A DNA stretch of 64,000 nucleotides, taken from contig JACERV010000026.1 in assembly GCA_013911065.1 (NCBI GenBank), forward strand, positions 1-64,000, in the 5' to 3' direction. The translations under genes were made by a program, and so were the position numbers. How positions within the stretch are numbered: the stretch's first letter is position 1; every line of letters starts with the position of its first letter. The DNA is from Ruminococcus sp. Its GTDB lineage: Bacteria; Bacillota; Clostridia; Lachnospirales; Lachnospiraceae. The notes beneath the pieces are model-generated. The model was not told the DNA's origin, searched no databases, and was given only the letters and a program-made list of their open reading frames with translations. Of this stretch, positions 30,555-42,100 are shown piece after piece.

Positions 30555-30920
30555 TCACTCCTTCAATAAGCTCATAATTGTCCCACCCATAATTTTATCG
30601 AATTCCTTTTCATTTTCCAGCGCCACCTCTATTGCCAGTTCCCACTGCCAGAAGAATCCTGAATGTGCCATAATTAATGGAACCTTTGGAAATCGTCCTG
30701 CCATGCGGTCAAACTCCAGCGGGCAGTTGTAGAGATCGGCAGACCCGCGGACAATCACGACCCCGCCATATGACTCTGCCACTTCGAAAATGGGGGTTAC
30801 CAATTTCTTGTTACTTAGATGGAACCCACACAGAGCCGGATGTAATTTTACCCCTTTAAAACCCTTTTTAAAGCAGTTTTCCAGATCATCAATCGCTTCC
30901 CGTTCATTCCAGGGATTCAC
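30555..30920 (-). pseudogene. Truncated amidohydrolase-family (TIM-barrel) C-terminal fragment
   Basis: NPWNEREAIDDLENCFKKGFKGVKLHPALCGF...IMAHSGFFWQWELAIEVA lacks the N-terminal metal-binding part. Confidence 0.65.
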
Positions 30921-31098
30921 TGCACAGGCTGCTATGGCACTGGATATAGACCCGCTCTGCGAAAATGCCTGGAAAACGCTGCTTACAAATTATAACTTGT
31001 CTGCAAATAAGACACACTATGAAACCACCATGCTCAACCGTCAGGCAGCATACCAAAACCGCGGTCTCCCCGTATTGGAATTAGGATAAAACAAGCAG

Positions 31099-31122
31099 TG
31101 AAAGGGACTGCTCCCTTTTCAC
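31099..31122. terminator. Hairpin / related palindrome (copy E)
   Basis: gtgaaaggga-ctgc-tcccttttcac. Confidence 0.55.
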
Positions 31123-31799
31123 TATGAATTTCCACTGGGCAGAAATGGACGGATAGATGCTGCCACACTGGAAATAGGCATTGTTTGCAGCCAGACTTTT
31201 CCAGGACCTGTCAATAAAGTATTAAATAGTCCTTCCCCGCCGAGCAGTTTATTCTTTAAACCGGGAACTTGCTGGATGTCCATCTGTACCCCAATCTCAA
31301 ATCCTGCAACATTCCCCGTATCTACGACAATCTGCTGCCCGGCTTCCAATTGGTACTCTACCAATTCACCATCAATTTCAATAAAAGCCAGCCCTGTTCC
31401 TGACAACCTCTGCATAATGAAGCCTTCACCGCCAAAGAAGCCTGCTCCCAGTTTTTTATTAAAATGAATCGAAAGTTCTATCCCTGCCTGGGATGCGAGG
31501 AACGCACTTTTTTGTACAATCATCTCTTTATCAGGTGTAATCTCAAGAGGCAGAATCTTCCCCGGAAAGCTGGACCCAAACGCGATAAGCCCCGCACCAT
31601 GTGCCGTGTAAATATTCTGGAACATACTCTCACCTGAAAATGCCTTGGAAAACATCTTTCCAATTCCTCCTCCGGCCGTGTCCATCTGCATATTAGGGCT
31701 CATCCAAACCATTGAACCCTTTTCAGTAATCATTTGCTCCCCATCATCAAGCCGGCACACAACTACAGGAAATGCGCCTCCTTTAATCTCATAATTCAT
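31122..31799 (-). CDS. AIM24/TIGR00266-family protein
   Basis: MNYEIKGGAFPVVVCRLDDGEQMITEKGSMVWMSPNMQMDT; GEGFIMQRLSGTGLAFIEIDG. Confidence 0.88.
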   Translation of the reverse strand: MNYEIKGGAFPVVVCRLDDGEQMITEKGSMVWMSPNMQMDTAGGGIGKMFSKAFSGESMFQNIYTAHGAGLIAFGSSFPGKILPLEITPDKEMIVQKSAFLASQAGIELSIHFNKKLGAGFFGGEGFIMQRLSGTGLAFIEIDGELVEYQLEAGQQIVVDTGNVAGFEIGVQMDIQQVPGLKNKLLGGEGLFNTLLTGPGKVWLQTMPISSVAASIRPFLPSGNS

Positions 31800-31875
31800 A
31801 TTAACCTCCGTTCGAAGTTCATGTGTACAAGTTCCTTAAATTTATCCTACTTTACAGATATAACCTTGTCAAGTT

Positions 31876-32394
31876 TTAGGTTATTCTCCCAATATAAATC
31901 CAAATTTTTCCTCTTATCTGTTTTCGTATGACAGCACCAAAATCACGGGAATCCTTAGATTCTTCGCGGTTATCCCCCATAACAAAAACCTTTCCTTCTT
32001 CGACTGTATAGGGAAATTCCACGCCCCCTGACTTCTTCTTTGTCTCACCAATAACATACGGCTCGTCGGTTTCTTCACCGTTCACATACAGCTTTCCATT
32101 CTTAATGTCCACTGTATCACCACCTACCGCCGCAACCCGTTTCACATAGTATTCTCCGGAAGGCATTTTCACAGACAGGATATCCCCCCGTTCAAACCTG
32201 GGAACTATCCGGGTGTAAAAAGCAAGCTCGTTATTATGCAGCGTGGGATACATGGAAACGCCCTTTACAAATGATATACCTACAATAAAATGAAACAAGA
32301 TAAAAGCGGCCAGGAAGATAATAATAAGCTCTATGATATTATGAAGCCACCCCTGCTTTTTCCCATCATATTTTTTCAATACTCTTTTTGGCAT
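31876..32394 (-). CDS. lepB: Signal peptidase I
   Basis: GVSMYPTLHNNE (Ser), VKRVAAVGGDTVDIKNG (Lys), VFVMGDNREESKDSRDFG. Confidence 0.96.
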   Translation of the reverse strand: MPKRVLKKYDGKKQGWLHNIIELIIIFLAAFILFHFIVGISFVKGVSMYPTLHNNELAFYTRIVPRFERGDILSVKMPSGEYYVKRVAAVGGDTVDIKNGKLYVNGEETDEPYVIGETKKKSGGVEFPYTVEEGKVFVMGDNREESKDSRDFGAVIRKQIRGKIWIYIGRIT

Positions 32395-32607
32395 GTAATT
32401 TATTCCCTGCTTTCTATCGTTACTTAGCTAATATTATAACTCAAATTATTAAAAATGAAAATAGAATAAAAGGGCGTGAGTCTACTGTTCTGCAGTGACA
32501 TAGCCGTGCTCACTTCCTGTCAAGAAGTATGTACTTGGTCAATTTCAAAACCCCAGGAGTTTCCTCCCGGGGTTCAATGTAAATATACTTTTAATATAAA
32601 TGAATAC

Positions 32608-32799
32608 TTATGCCTTACTGTCAATCCCTACAGTCTCATCTGTATACAGCTCGGAGAGCTGGTCTTCCAGATCTTTTTCCTTTTTTTTCATATTGTGGTG
32701 TTTTACCGCAAATGCAGCAATAACAACAATCAAAACGATTAATGCAGGAAGATCCCACCAGCAAAAGCCAAGCACTGTGTGTGATAAAATATATGACAT
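32608..32799 (-). CDS. Small single-pass membrane protein (paralogue 1)
   Basis: MSYILSHTVLGFCWWDLPALIVLIVVIAAFAVKHHNMKKKEKDLEDQLSELYTDETVGIDSKA. Confidence 0.8.
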   Translation of the reverse strand: MSYILSHTVLGFCWWDLPALIVLIVVIAAFAVKHHNMKKKEKDLEDQLSELYTDETVGIDSKA

Positions 32800-32866
32800 A
32801 TGAATACCTCCTTTTCATTTTATGCTGCCTGCTGCCGGATAGCTCCGGCAGCATCAGCCTTTGTTG

Positions 32867-33076
32867 TTACGCCTTTACATTTCCCCCGGATATGCCCTCC
32901 TGAATTGCTTTTATCTTTTCTTCCAGCTCATCCTCGAAATCTTTTTCACGCTTCTTTTGATTATTCCTGTGTACTGCAAACACAACTATCATGATGACTC
33001 CAACTAGAAGCGCTGGTATATCCCAGAAATGCAGTCCTAAGCTGTTGTGTACAAATTGATATAAATTATACAACAT
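32867..33076 (-). CDS. Small single-pass membrane protein (paralogue 2)
   Basis: MLYNLYQFVHNSLGLHFWDIPALLVGVIMIVVFAVHRNNQKKREKDFEDELEEKIKAIQEGISGGNVKA; likely start 33076 with GGAGG upstream. Confidence 0.8.
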   Translation of the reverse strand: MLYNLYQFVHNSLGLHFWDIPALLVGVIMIVVFAVHRNNQKKREKDFEDELEEKIKAIQEGISGGNVKA

Positions 33077-33125
33077 ATCGTTTCCTCCTTTCCCATCCTG
33101 CACGCCTTATGAATTCAGCGTCATC

Positions 33126-36100
33126 TTACTCTTCTCCGCCTAAGCCATTTCTCGCCTTTTTAAGTTCCAGCTCTTCTCTTAGTTCGAAGATTCTTGCCTG
33201 CCGTTTCTTCATATTCTTTGTATAAAGTATTAATATGAGTAATGCAAGCAGCATCAGTAAGAAATGAAGGATACAGCAAGCGTGGTCATCGAGGTCTGTA
33301 TTTGCCAACGGTGTCTCTGTGTCTTCTATTGGTGTCAGCTCATAACTGCCGTCTTCATTTTCTGTTACTTCAGCATCTATTGCTCCTGCCGGTGTTTGGG
33401 TCGGCGGAATCACTACTGTAGGTGCCGCAGGTATAAGTGCTCCCGGTGTTGGTACTGCCGGAGCTGCCGGTGCGGCTGGAGTAACCGATGTTACTGGTGT
33501 TACAGGTGATGTTGGCGTAGTAGGTGTTGTTGGCTCTGTTGGTGTTACAGGCACTTCTATCTCTTCCCCTGTCCATACTCCTGTTACTGTTACATCAGAA
33601 TCTCCCATAATTCCGCTGTTGGGGTCATTCCATTCACCGAATGTGTAACTTCCGTTCCTGTTGCCATTCGCATCGTGAGTGTAGACTACTGTTGCCGGCA
33701 TTTCATTGTCAATTGTATACTCCTGACCATTTACAAGACCGGTTATGCTGGCTGGTAATCCAGGTACTATTACATTTCCAGCTTCGTCATACAGTGTGGT
33801 GCCTTCTGGTAAACCGCTCCAGCTGTAGATTATGTTGTGGGATGCCACTGCAGTCTCTGTAAAGCTCCATGTACCTCTGATGGTCATATCTGATGTAATG
33901 CTGCTTCCCGGCTTTGTATCCCAGCCGCCGAAAGTGTATGCTCCATTTACATTTCCATATGCATCATGGGTTGTTACTGTGTAACCATTTGAGAACTTGC
34001 TATCCACTTCGTATGGTGCGTTATTGATATAAGCTTTTGTGTCTGTCGGCAATGTCTGTGCATAAGCTCCACCCGGTATATCACCTGACCACTGGTAGGT
34101 AATGTTCCATGTGTTAACTTCTACATTTCCTGCTGCCCATACACCTGTTACCGTTACATCATCATCTCCCATAATTCCGTTATTCGGATCATTCCAGTTA
34201 CTCAATGTGTAACTCTGGTTTATGTTACCATATGCATCATGAGTGTAAACGACCTTTGGCATTTCATTGTCAATGATGTATTCCTGGCCATTTCTAAGGC
34301 CCGTTAAGCTTGCTGGTAAAACAGGTACTACTACATTTCCGGCTCCGTCATACAGTGTGGTGCCTTCCGGCAAACCGCTCCAGCTATAATTTACATTGCG
34401 AAGTGGCTTATAAGTTACTGTAAACTCTAAATCATCTGCCGGCATACCATTCTCACCGCTGCTGATGGATGCATAATCCATTGTGTATCCGTCAATTGCC
34501 GGTGACTGAACTGAGAATGCTTCTCCAACTGCAAATTCGCCTGTATAGTCAGGTGCTGCGGTTGCTGATGTTCCACTGTATACATAGTGGATTGTCAGAG
34601 TATATAATCTTTCTACCGGTATCCCGCCAGTTGTACCTTCCTCTGGCTCCGGTGTCTCATCTGAAGTACCTGTTGCTGTATTCGTAATGGTCTTTCCAGA
34701 ATCTGCTCTTGTCACCTCATAACTGCAATTTATAGTAACAGATTTGCCCGGTGCAAGCTGGCCAATCAATACTGTACTTCCATCAACCGTGTATCCATCA
34801 CCTTCGGCGAATACTACATTTCCAGATGCATTTGAAAGCTGATCTGAAATCACTAAATTATTTAATGTAGTATTTCCGTCATTTGCCACCTTAATCTGAT
34901 ACTGGATGGTATCTCCAATGTGGTAGAGCTCCTGCTCATCAAGGATAGACTTGGTGACATTCATACTTGGGTTTTTGGTTTCTACCGGTATCGGTGTTTC
35001 AGGATTCTGCGGGTCAGTTCCATCTGCTTTTACAATGGCAACATTCATGAGTCCCTCACCATTGTCAATATCTGCCTGAGTTACTGTGTATTCTGCATTT
35101 ACTGTGACTGTGGTTCCTACCGTAAGTCTGTCAATCTTTGCCACACCATTTTCAACAGTATAGCCGCTTCCCGGCAGAATTACCGCTCCACTGAGCCCTT
35201 CCTCAACTGTTATGTTTCTCTGGGTTACATTTCCGGCATTCGTTACCTTAATTTCAAAAATTGCCGTATCGTCTGCCTTAAATGCTCCCTCCTCTCCGGT
35301 GCCTTGATTTGTCACTTCCTTAGAGGTTACTATTTCAGGTTTCTGTGTATCCGTTGGTACGTCCACTGAAGGATTCTGCGGCTCTGGCTGGTTTTCACCT
35401 GGTACAGTTACCGCTGCTACATTTTTTACGCCACCATTGTCTACATCCTCCTGAGTTACTTTATACCGGGCATATACAACGGTACTGGTATTTGGTGCCA
35501 TATTTGTAATAACTGCACTTCCATCTTCTTCTACTGTATACCCTGTTCCACTTGTAATTACTGCGCCTTCTAACTGGTCAGCTACTGTGATATTCTTTAA
35601 TGTGGTATTTCCAGTATTTGTTACTGTGATAGTAAATGTTGCTGTCTCATCTGCCTTGAACGCTCCGTTTTCACCTGTTCCATTATTGCTGACAGCCTTC
35701 ACTGCCGTAAATGCCGGTGCTTTTGTTTCTGGAGTAATAGGCGTTGGCTCACTTGGTGTTGGTTCTTCGGTTCCTGGGGCTGTCGCTGTTGCGATGTTAT
35801 TGATCTCTTCTCCCTTATCTACATCAGCCTGTGTAACTGTGTAGGAAGCCGCCAGTGTTTTGCTTTCCTTTGGCTCCAGTTTCTCAATGACTGCCTCAGC
35901 AGAATTGGTACTATCAAAGGTCGCACCTGTGAGGGTTTCGTTCACCGGAATATTTTCCAGCGTTACATTACCGCTGTTGGTTACGGTAATTGTATAATAT
36001 GCTACATCTCCTGCTTTATAGGTTCCATTTTCACCAGTTCCCAATGTTCCGGCTGTGACTTCTTTAGCTACTGTCACCTCTGGATTCTTATCTTCAGGGG

Positions 36101-39100
36101 TAATTGGAGTCGGTTCACTTGGCGTTGGTTCTTCAGTTCCAGGTGCTGTCGCTGTTGCCACATTGTTTATAACCTCTCCCCTATCCACATCTGCCTGTGT
36201 CACTGTGTAGGAGGCTGCCAGTGTTGTACTTTCCTTTGGCTCCAGTTTCACAATAACTGCCTCAGCGGAGTTAGTACTATCAAAGGTTGCACCTGTGAGA
36301 GTCTCGTTCACCGGAATATTTTCCAGCGTCACATTACCACTGTTGGTTACGGTAATTGTATAATGCGCTACATCTCCTGCCTTATAGGTTCCGTTTTCAC
36401 CTGTTCCTTCCGTTCCTGCTGTAACTTTTTTGGTCACTGTCACCTCTGGATTCTTATCTTCAGGGGTAATCGGAGTCGGCTCACTTGGTGTTGGTTCTTC
36501 AGTTCCAGGTGCTGTCGCTGTTGCCACGTTATTGATAACCTCTCCCTTATCCACATCTGCCTGTGTCACTGTGTAGGAGGCTGCCAGTGTTGTACTTTCC
36601 TTTGGCTCCAGTTTCTCGATAACTGCCTCAGCGGAGTTAGTACTATCAAAGGTTGCACCTGCAAGAGTTTCGTTCACCGGGATATTTTCCAGTGTCACAT
36701 TGCCACTGTTGGTTACGGTAATTGTATAATGTGCTACATCTCCTGCTTTGTAAGTTCCGTTTTCACCTGTTCCCGCTGTTCCTTCTGTGATTTCTTTGGT
36801 CACTGTTACCTCTGGACTCTTATCTTCAGGGGTAATCGGAGTCGGTTCACTTGGTGTTGGTTCTTCGGTTCCCGGTGCTGTCGCTGTGGCAATATTATTA
36901 ATCACTTCACCCTTATCCACATCTGCCTGTGTCACTGTGTAGGAGGCTGCCAGTGTTGTACTTTCCGTTGGCCTCAGTTCCGCAATGACTGCCTCAGCAG
37001 AGTTAGTACTATCAAAGGTTGCACCTGTAAGCATTTCATTCACCGGAATGTTTTCCAGTGTTACATTACCACTGTTGGTTACGGTAATTGTGTAATGTGC
37101 AACTTCTCCTGCTTTGTAGGTTCCATTTTCACCAGTTCCCGATGTGCCTGCTGTGATTTCTTTGGTCACTGTTACCTCTGGCTTCTTATCCTCAGGGGTA
37201 ATCGGAGTCGGTTCACTTGGTGTTGGTTCTTCGGTTCCCGGTACAGTTGCTGTCGCAACGTTATTGATCTCTTCTCCCTTATCTACATCTGCCTGTGTCA
37301 CTGTGTAAGAGGCTGCCAATGTAGTACTTTCCTTTGGCTCCAGCTTCGCAATAATTGCCTCTGCAGCGTTGGTACTATCAAAGGTTGCACCTATAAGGGT
37401 TTCATTCACCGGAATGTTTTCCAGTGTTACATTACCACTGTTCGTTACGGTAATTGTATACTGTGCTACATCTCCTGCCTTGTAAGTTCCATTTTCCCCA
37501 GTTCCTTGCGTTCCTGCCTTAACAGCTTTTGCCACTGTCAATGCCGGGTTCTTTGTTTCCGGAGTTACAGGAGTTGGGTTACTGGGCACTGGATTGGTAG
37601 TTCCCGGTACTGTTGCTGCTGCAATGTTGTTAATCACTTCACCTTTATTCACATCTGTCTGGGTTACTGTATAGGAAGCTGCTAATGTCACACTTTGCTG
37701 TGGCTCCAGTTTAGCAATACTTTCTGCAGCAGTTCCGGTTGCGTCAAAGGTTGCTCCTGGCAATGTTTCTTCTACCGGGATATTTTCCAGTGTTACATTA
37801 CCATTATTGGTTACTGTAATTGTATAGTGTGCAACTTCTCCTGCTTTATAGGTTCCGTCTTCACCGGTCCCGCCAGTTCCCTGTGTGATTTCCTTCTTAA
37901 CTGTAACTGCCGGATTTTTAGGTTCCGGATAGGTTGGGGTAGGGTTGCTTGGAGTCGGTTCTTCGGTTCCTGGTGCAGTTGCTGTTGCAATATTGTTAAT
38001 CACTTCACCTTTATCCACATCTGCCTGCGTCACTGTGTAGGAGGCTGCTAATGCAGCACTTTCCTGCGGCTCCAGTTTTGCGATAGATGCGGTATCCGTT
38101 CCAGTTGTATCAAAGGTTGCACCTGCAAGAGTTTCATTCACCGGAATATCTTCCAGTGTTACATTACCTGTATTTGTCACTGTAATTGTATAATGTGCAA
38201 CTTCTCCTGCCTTATAAGTTCCGTTTAAACCAGTTCCGGCCGTATCCTCTGTGATTTTCTTTGTCACTGTGACTTCCGGATTTTTCTTTTCCGGGGTAAT
38301 CGGGGTCGGCTCACTTGGTGTAGGCTCCTCAGTTCCCGGTACAGTTGCTGTTGCAACGTTATTAACTACTTCTCCCTTATCTACATCTGCCTGTGTCACT
38401 GTGTAGGAAGCTGCTAATGCAGCACTTTCCTGTGGTGCCAGTTTTGCAATAGATGCTGTATCTGTTCCAGTTGTGTCAAAGGTTGTTCCTGGGAGAGTTT
38501 CATTCACCGGAATGTTTTCCAGTGTTACATTACCTGTATTGGTTACTGTAATTGTGTAGTGCGCAACATCTCCTGCTTTATAAGTTCCGTCCGCGCCATT
38601 CCCGGAGGTTCCTTCTGTAATCTTCTTCGTTACTGTTACTGCTGGTTTTACTTTCTCTACATGAACAGTAACTTCCCCTGATTCTGTGGGGTCTGTTCCC
38701 GGAGCTTTCACAGTTGCCGTATTGGTGATAGTACCCTGTGCATCAACATCTGCCTGTGTTACAGTATATTCTGCTTTGACAACTACGTCTTCTCCTTTTG
38801 CAAGTTTTGCTATCTCTGCGGTTCCATTTTCATTGATGCTATATGCATTGCCATTAGCAACAATCTGAACTGCTCCGGTTCCGCCATTTAAGATATCAGA
38901 TACCGTTACATTTTCAATATCAAATTTGCTGTTGTTTGTAACTGTGATATCAAACTTCGCGGTTTCACCTGCCTTGAATGCACCATTCTCTCCAGTGCCT
39001 TCATTTGTAAGGCTCTTCGTAATACTGAAGTCAGGTGATTCTATTGTAAAGGTTCCAGGTGTAAAGTTAAGTGTGTAGTTGGAAGCCTTGAACGAACCGT

Positions 39101-42100
39101 TATCGGTCAGATTAAGCGTACCTTGACCGATTTCGTATGTTTTAGCCGTCTCACCAGGCTCCCTGCTTACGTTTCCTGTAAATGCAGCCGTTTCGCCGTT
39201 TACAGCACTATCTTTTGTTACCTGATAAGTTAATGAGGGATCTGTCTGTCCAAGCCCCTTGCCATTATCAACTGCCTTAACCTCTATTACTGCCGGTGTT
39301 ACTTGCAATGTTCCTGGCATGTAGATAACATTCTCGTAGTTGTCAGTCACATTAACAATCTGACCGCTTTGATTTCTTATTATTACACTGGCGATTTCAT
39401 TTGTCTTACTTCCCACATCTGTAATTTGAGAAGTATCTTTCATAAGTATCATTGAGATGGTGTCTCCTGCTGTTAATCCAGAAACACTCTTGTATCCACT
39501 TGCTTTCAAAGCTTCTCCGTTGTAAACCTGCTGCGCGTCTTTTGCTGTAATAATAAGTGGAGTCACATTTTTAACAATCTTCAATGTGCCTGGTACATAA
39601 GTAATATCGTAGTTGGTAGTCTGTGATACTGCCGACTCCGGCTTAAATGTAATCGGATAATCACCTGCGGGACTTACTTTTCCTGCGGTTGTGCTTAATT
39701 CCGGTGCTACATTAATACCATCCAGCGTCTCGTTATTTACTAAACCTGACACCTGATAGGTAAGAGACGGATTATCCAAACCATATTGTTTTGCCTTATT
39801 ATCTGCAGTTATTGTAACAACTACTCTTTTTACAGTAAGCATTCCATCCTGTTTATTGATGGTATATTTTCCTGTTACATCAGTCGTAGTTCCATCACCA
39901 TTATCATGTATAATCTTCACGCTGCTGACAGTATTTGCTGATGTACCGGCATTTGTAATGCTGCCGCTTATAGTTGCTATTAAGGAATCACCTTCTGCTA
40001 AAGCACTTTCAGGGCTCACACTATAACCAGATGCTGTCAGTGCTGTTCCGTCATAATACTTCTCTGCACTGTCTGCTGTAACTGTAATAGGTGTTTTACT
40101 CTTAAAGTGTGCTACAAACGTAGCGGCTGCATAAAGACCATTTACTTTTGCGTAATTGTTAATAACTGCAGCACTCAGCTCCTTGTCTGTAGATATTACC
40201 TGCTGTGAACCTTGTAATGTCCATCCTGTAAAGTAATATCCATCAGCCGCAGCAGCTGTGGAACGTGTACCTGAAAGATTTCCGGTAACTGCCAGAACAC
40301 TGTCTTTAGCCGGACTTACCGTACCTGCTGCTGTATTTTCGGAAATATACTGAATATCTACTTTATTTTCTTTCCATGTTGCATAAAGAATATTGGTATC
40401 CGCAGTATATTGTTCCAAATTATCAATCTGGATTGTGCTGCCTGGCTGAACCTTCGTTCCTGTTCCATCAGCCTTTGTATTCCAGCTATCAAAGGTGTAA
40501 CCTGTACGAGTACTGCCATTTGCTGCTGCTGTTATTCTGCTGTTCTCCAGACTGGTGATAACCGAACTTTGTGTATTATTATTTGAATCGATTCCTCCAT
40601 TATAGTCATATATCAGCTTTGTCGTTGCTGCTTTCTTCGCCCATTGTGCTGTCAGAGTCACATTGGCATTTGAAATCTGAACCAGACTTCCCGGATAATA
40701 AACTTTATTATCTGAACTTGACTTCCATCCGATAAATACTTCCCCTGTTGGAGCTGTCAGTCCATTGTTTGACGCTGCCGGAGCCTTCGCCCCGTCTGTA
40801 TAAGTGTTGGAATCCACAGGGACGGTTCCACTTCCTCTGCCCGCATTATATTTAACCTGATAGGACGGTCCGCCAACCCATGTAGCATAAATTTTCATAT
40901 TTGATATAATCTGCTGGTCAAAGCTGAAAGGTGTTCCATCTTCTTTTACCCAGCCTGCAAATATTTTACCAGCCATTGTCGGCGGTTCAAGAGCAGTTAC
41001 CTTCTCTCCCGCTTTTATGGTCTGCTGTGTACCGAATGGTATATCTGTATCTGTGTAGAATTCTACAGTAAATTCCGGTGCTATCCATTTTGCATAGATT
41101 GTCACACCTGCTGCCGGCATAACACCGCTAAAGTCGTACTCTTGCGTAAGGCTTGCGTCTGCATACCACCCGTCAAATGTATAGTAATCTGCCAACCCTG
41201 ACGGACGAGGCGGTACATAACCCGCTTTAGAGTTAAGGGGTTCTTCATATTTCACACTATCCTGCTTTTCTACCTTATTGTAATTGTAGTAAGCAAAGTT
41301 ATAAGAGTTTCTTGTATAGCGTACTCTCAGGTTAGAATTTGATAATGAAACAGAACCACCAGCACTTGCGTTTCTCCATGTCCTGCCATCAGTGCTGTAC
41401 TCTGATATGGTAAAGCCATTATATTTATTCGTAAAAGTAAATGAACCATTACCGCTTGCACTTGTAGTATTCGCTGCCTGAGCGGAATAAGTTCCATCCA
41501 ACTGCTGTTTATAATGTGAAATAGTAGTGCCGGAATTAAGACTGGTCTGCTTAAAATTAATTGTCGTACCTGATATAGGGAAAATGAAAGCATCCAGGAA
41601 TGTCATATAAGTTGTAGAACTTCCATTCTGATAATTCCAGCCGAAAGTATTCGGCCATGTATATCCGTTTGCTTCCAGTGATGAACCATATAGTCCTGTA
41701 AAGACTATAGATGGATTACTCTCCCAGATTGTATTGCCCCACCAATCCTTGCCTGTTGATCTGTAAAAATTCATCGTCATTAACTGACGGTCATAGTATA
41801 CGTTCAGCACGGTGGTTCCATCGGCCTTTACAGTTACGGAAGTTGACTTTGATCCATTATATTTGAACCCTTCCCAACTCTTGCCCGTATCAGTGCTATT
41901 TGCTGAAACGGTAGCTCCTACATTTGCTGTTCTTGTGATATCTGAACTATCATAGTCATAGGTTTTTTGACTATCTGCCGTGTTTTTATTGTCTGTTATC
42001 TTTTGTTTCCAGTATACAACTGTATAACCAACCTTTTGTGCTGTCCATGTAGCTTTAATGGTTGTATCCGCAGATAATGCATTCCCAAATGAAAATGCCG

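Noticed and set aside
36363-37685. 440-aa plus-strand ORF rich in Cys/Phe
   Set aside because: Exactly antisense to the 366-bp tandem repeats of the giant surface protein; repetitive composition is a shadow of the coding strand.
35731-38658. Regularly spaced repeats considered as a CRISPR array
   Set aside because: Units are 366 bp, entirely coding in one frame and without unique spacers.
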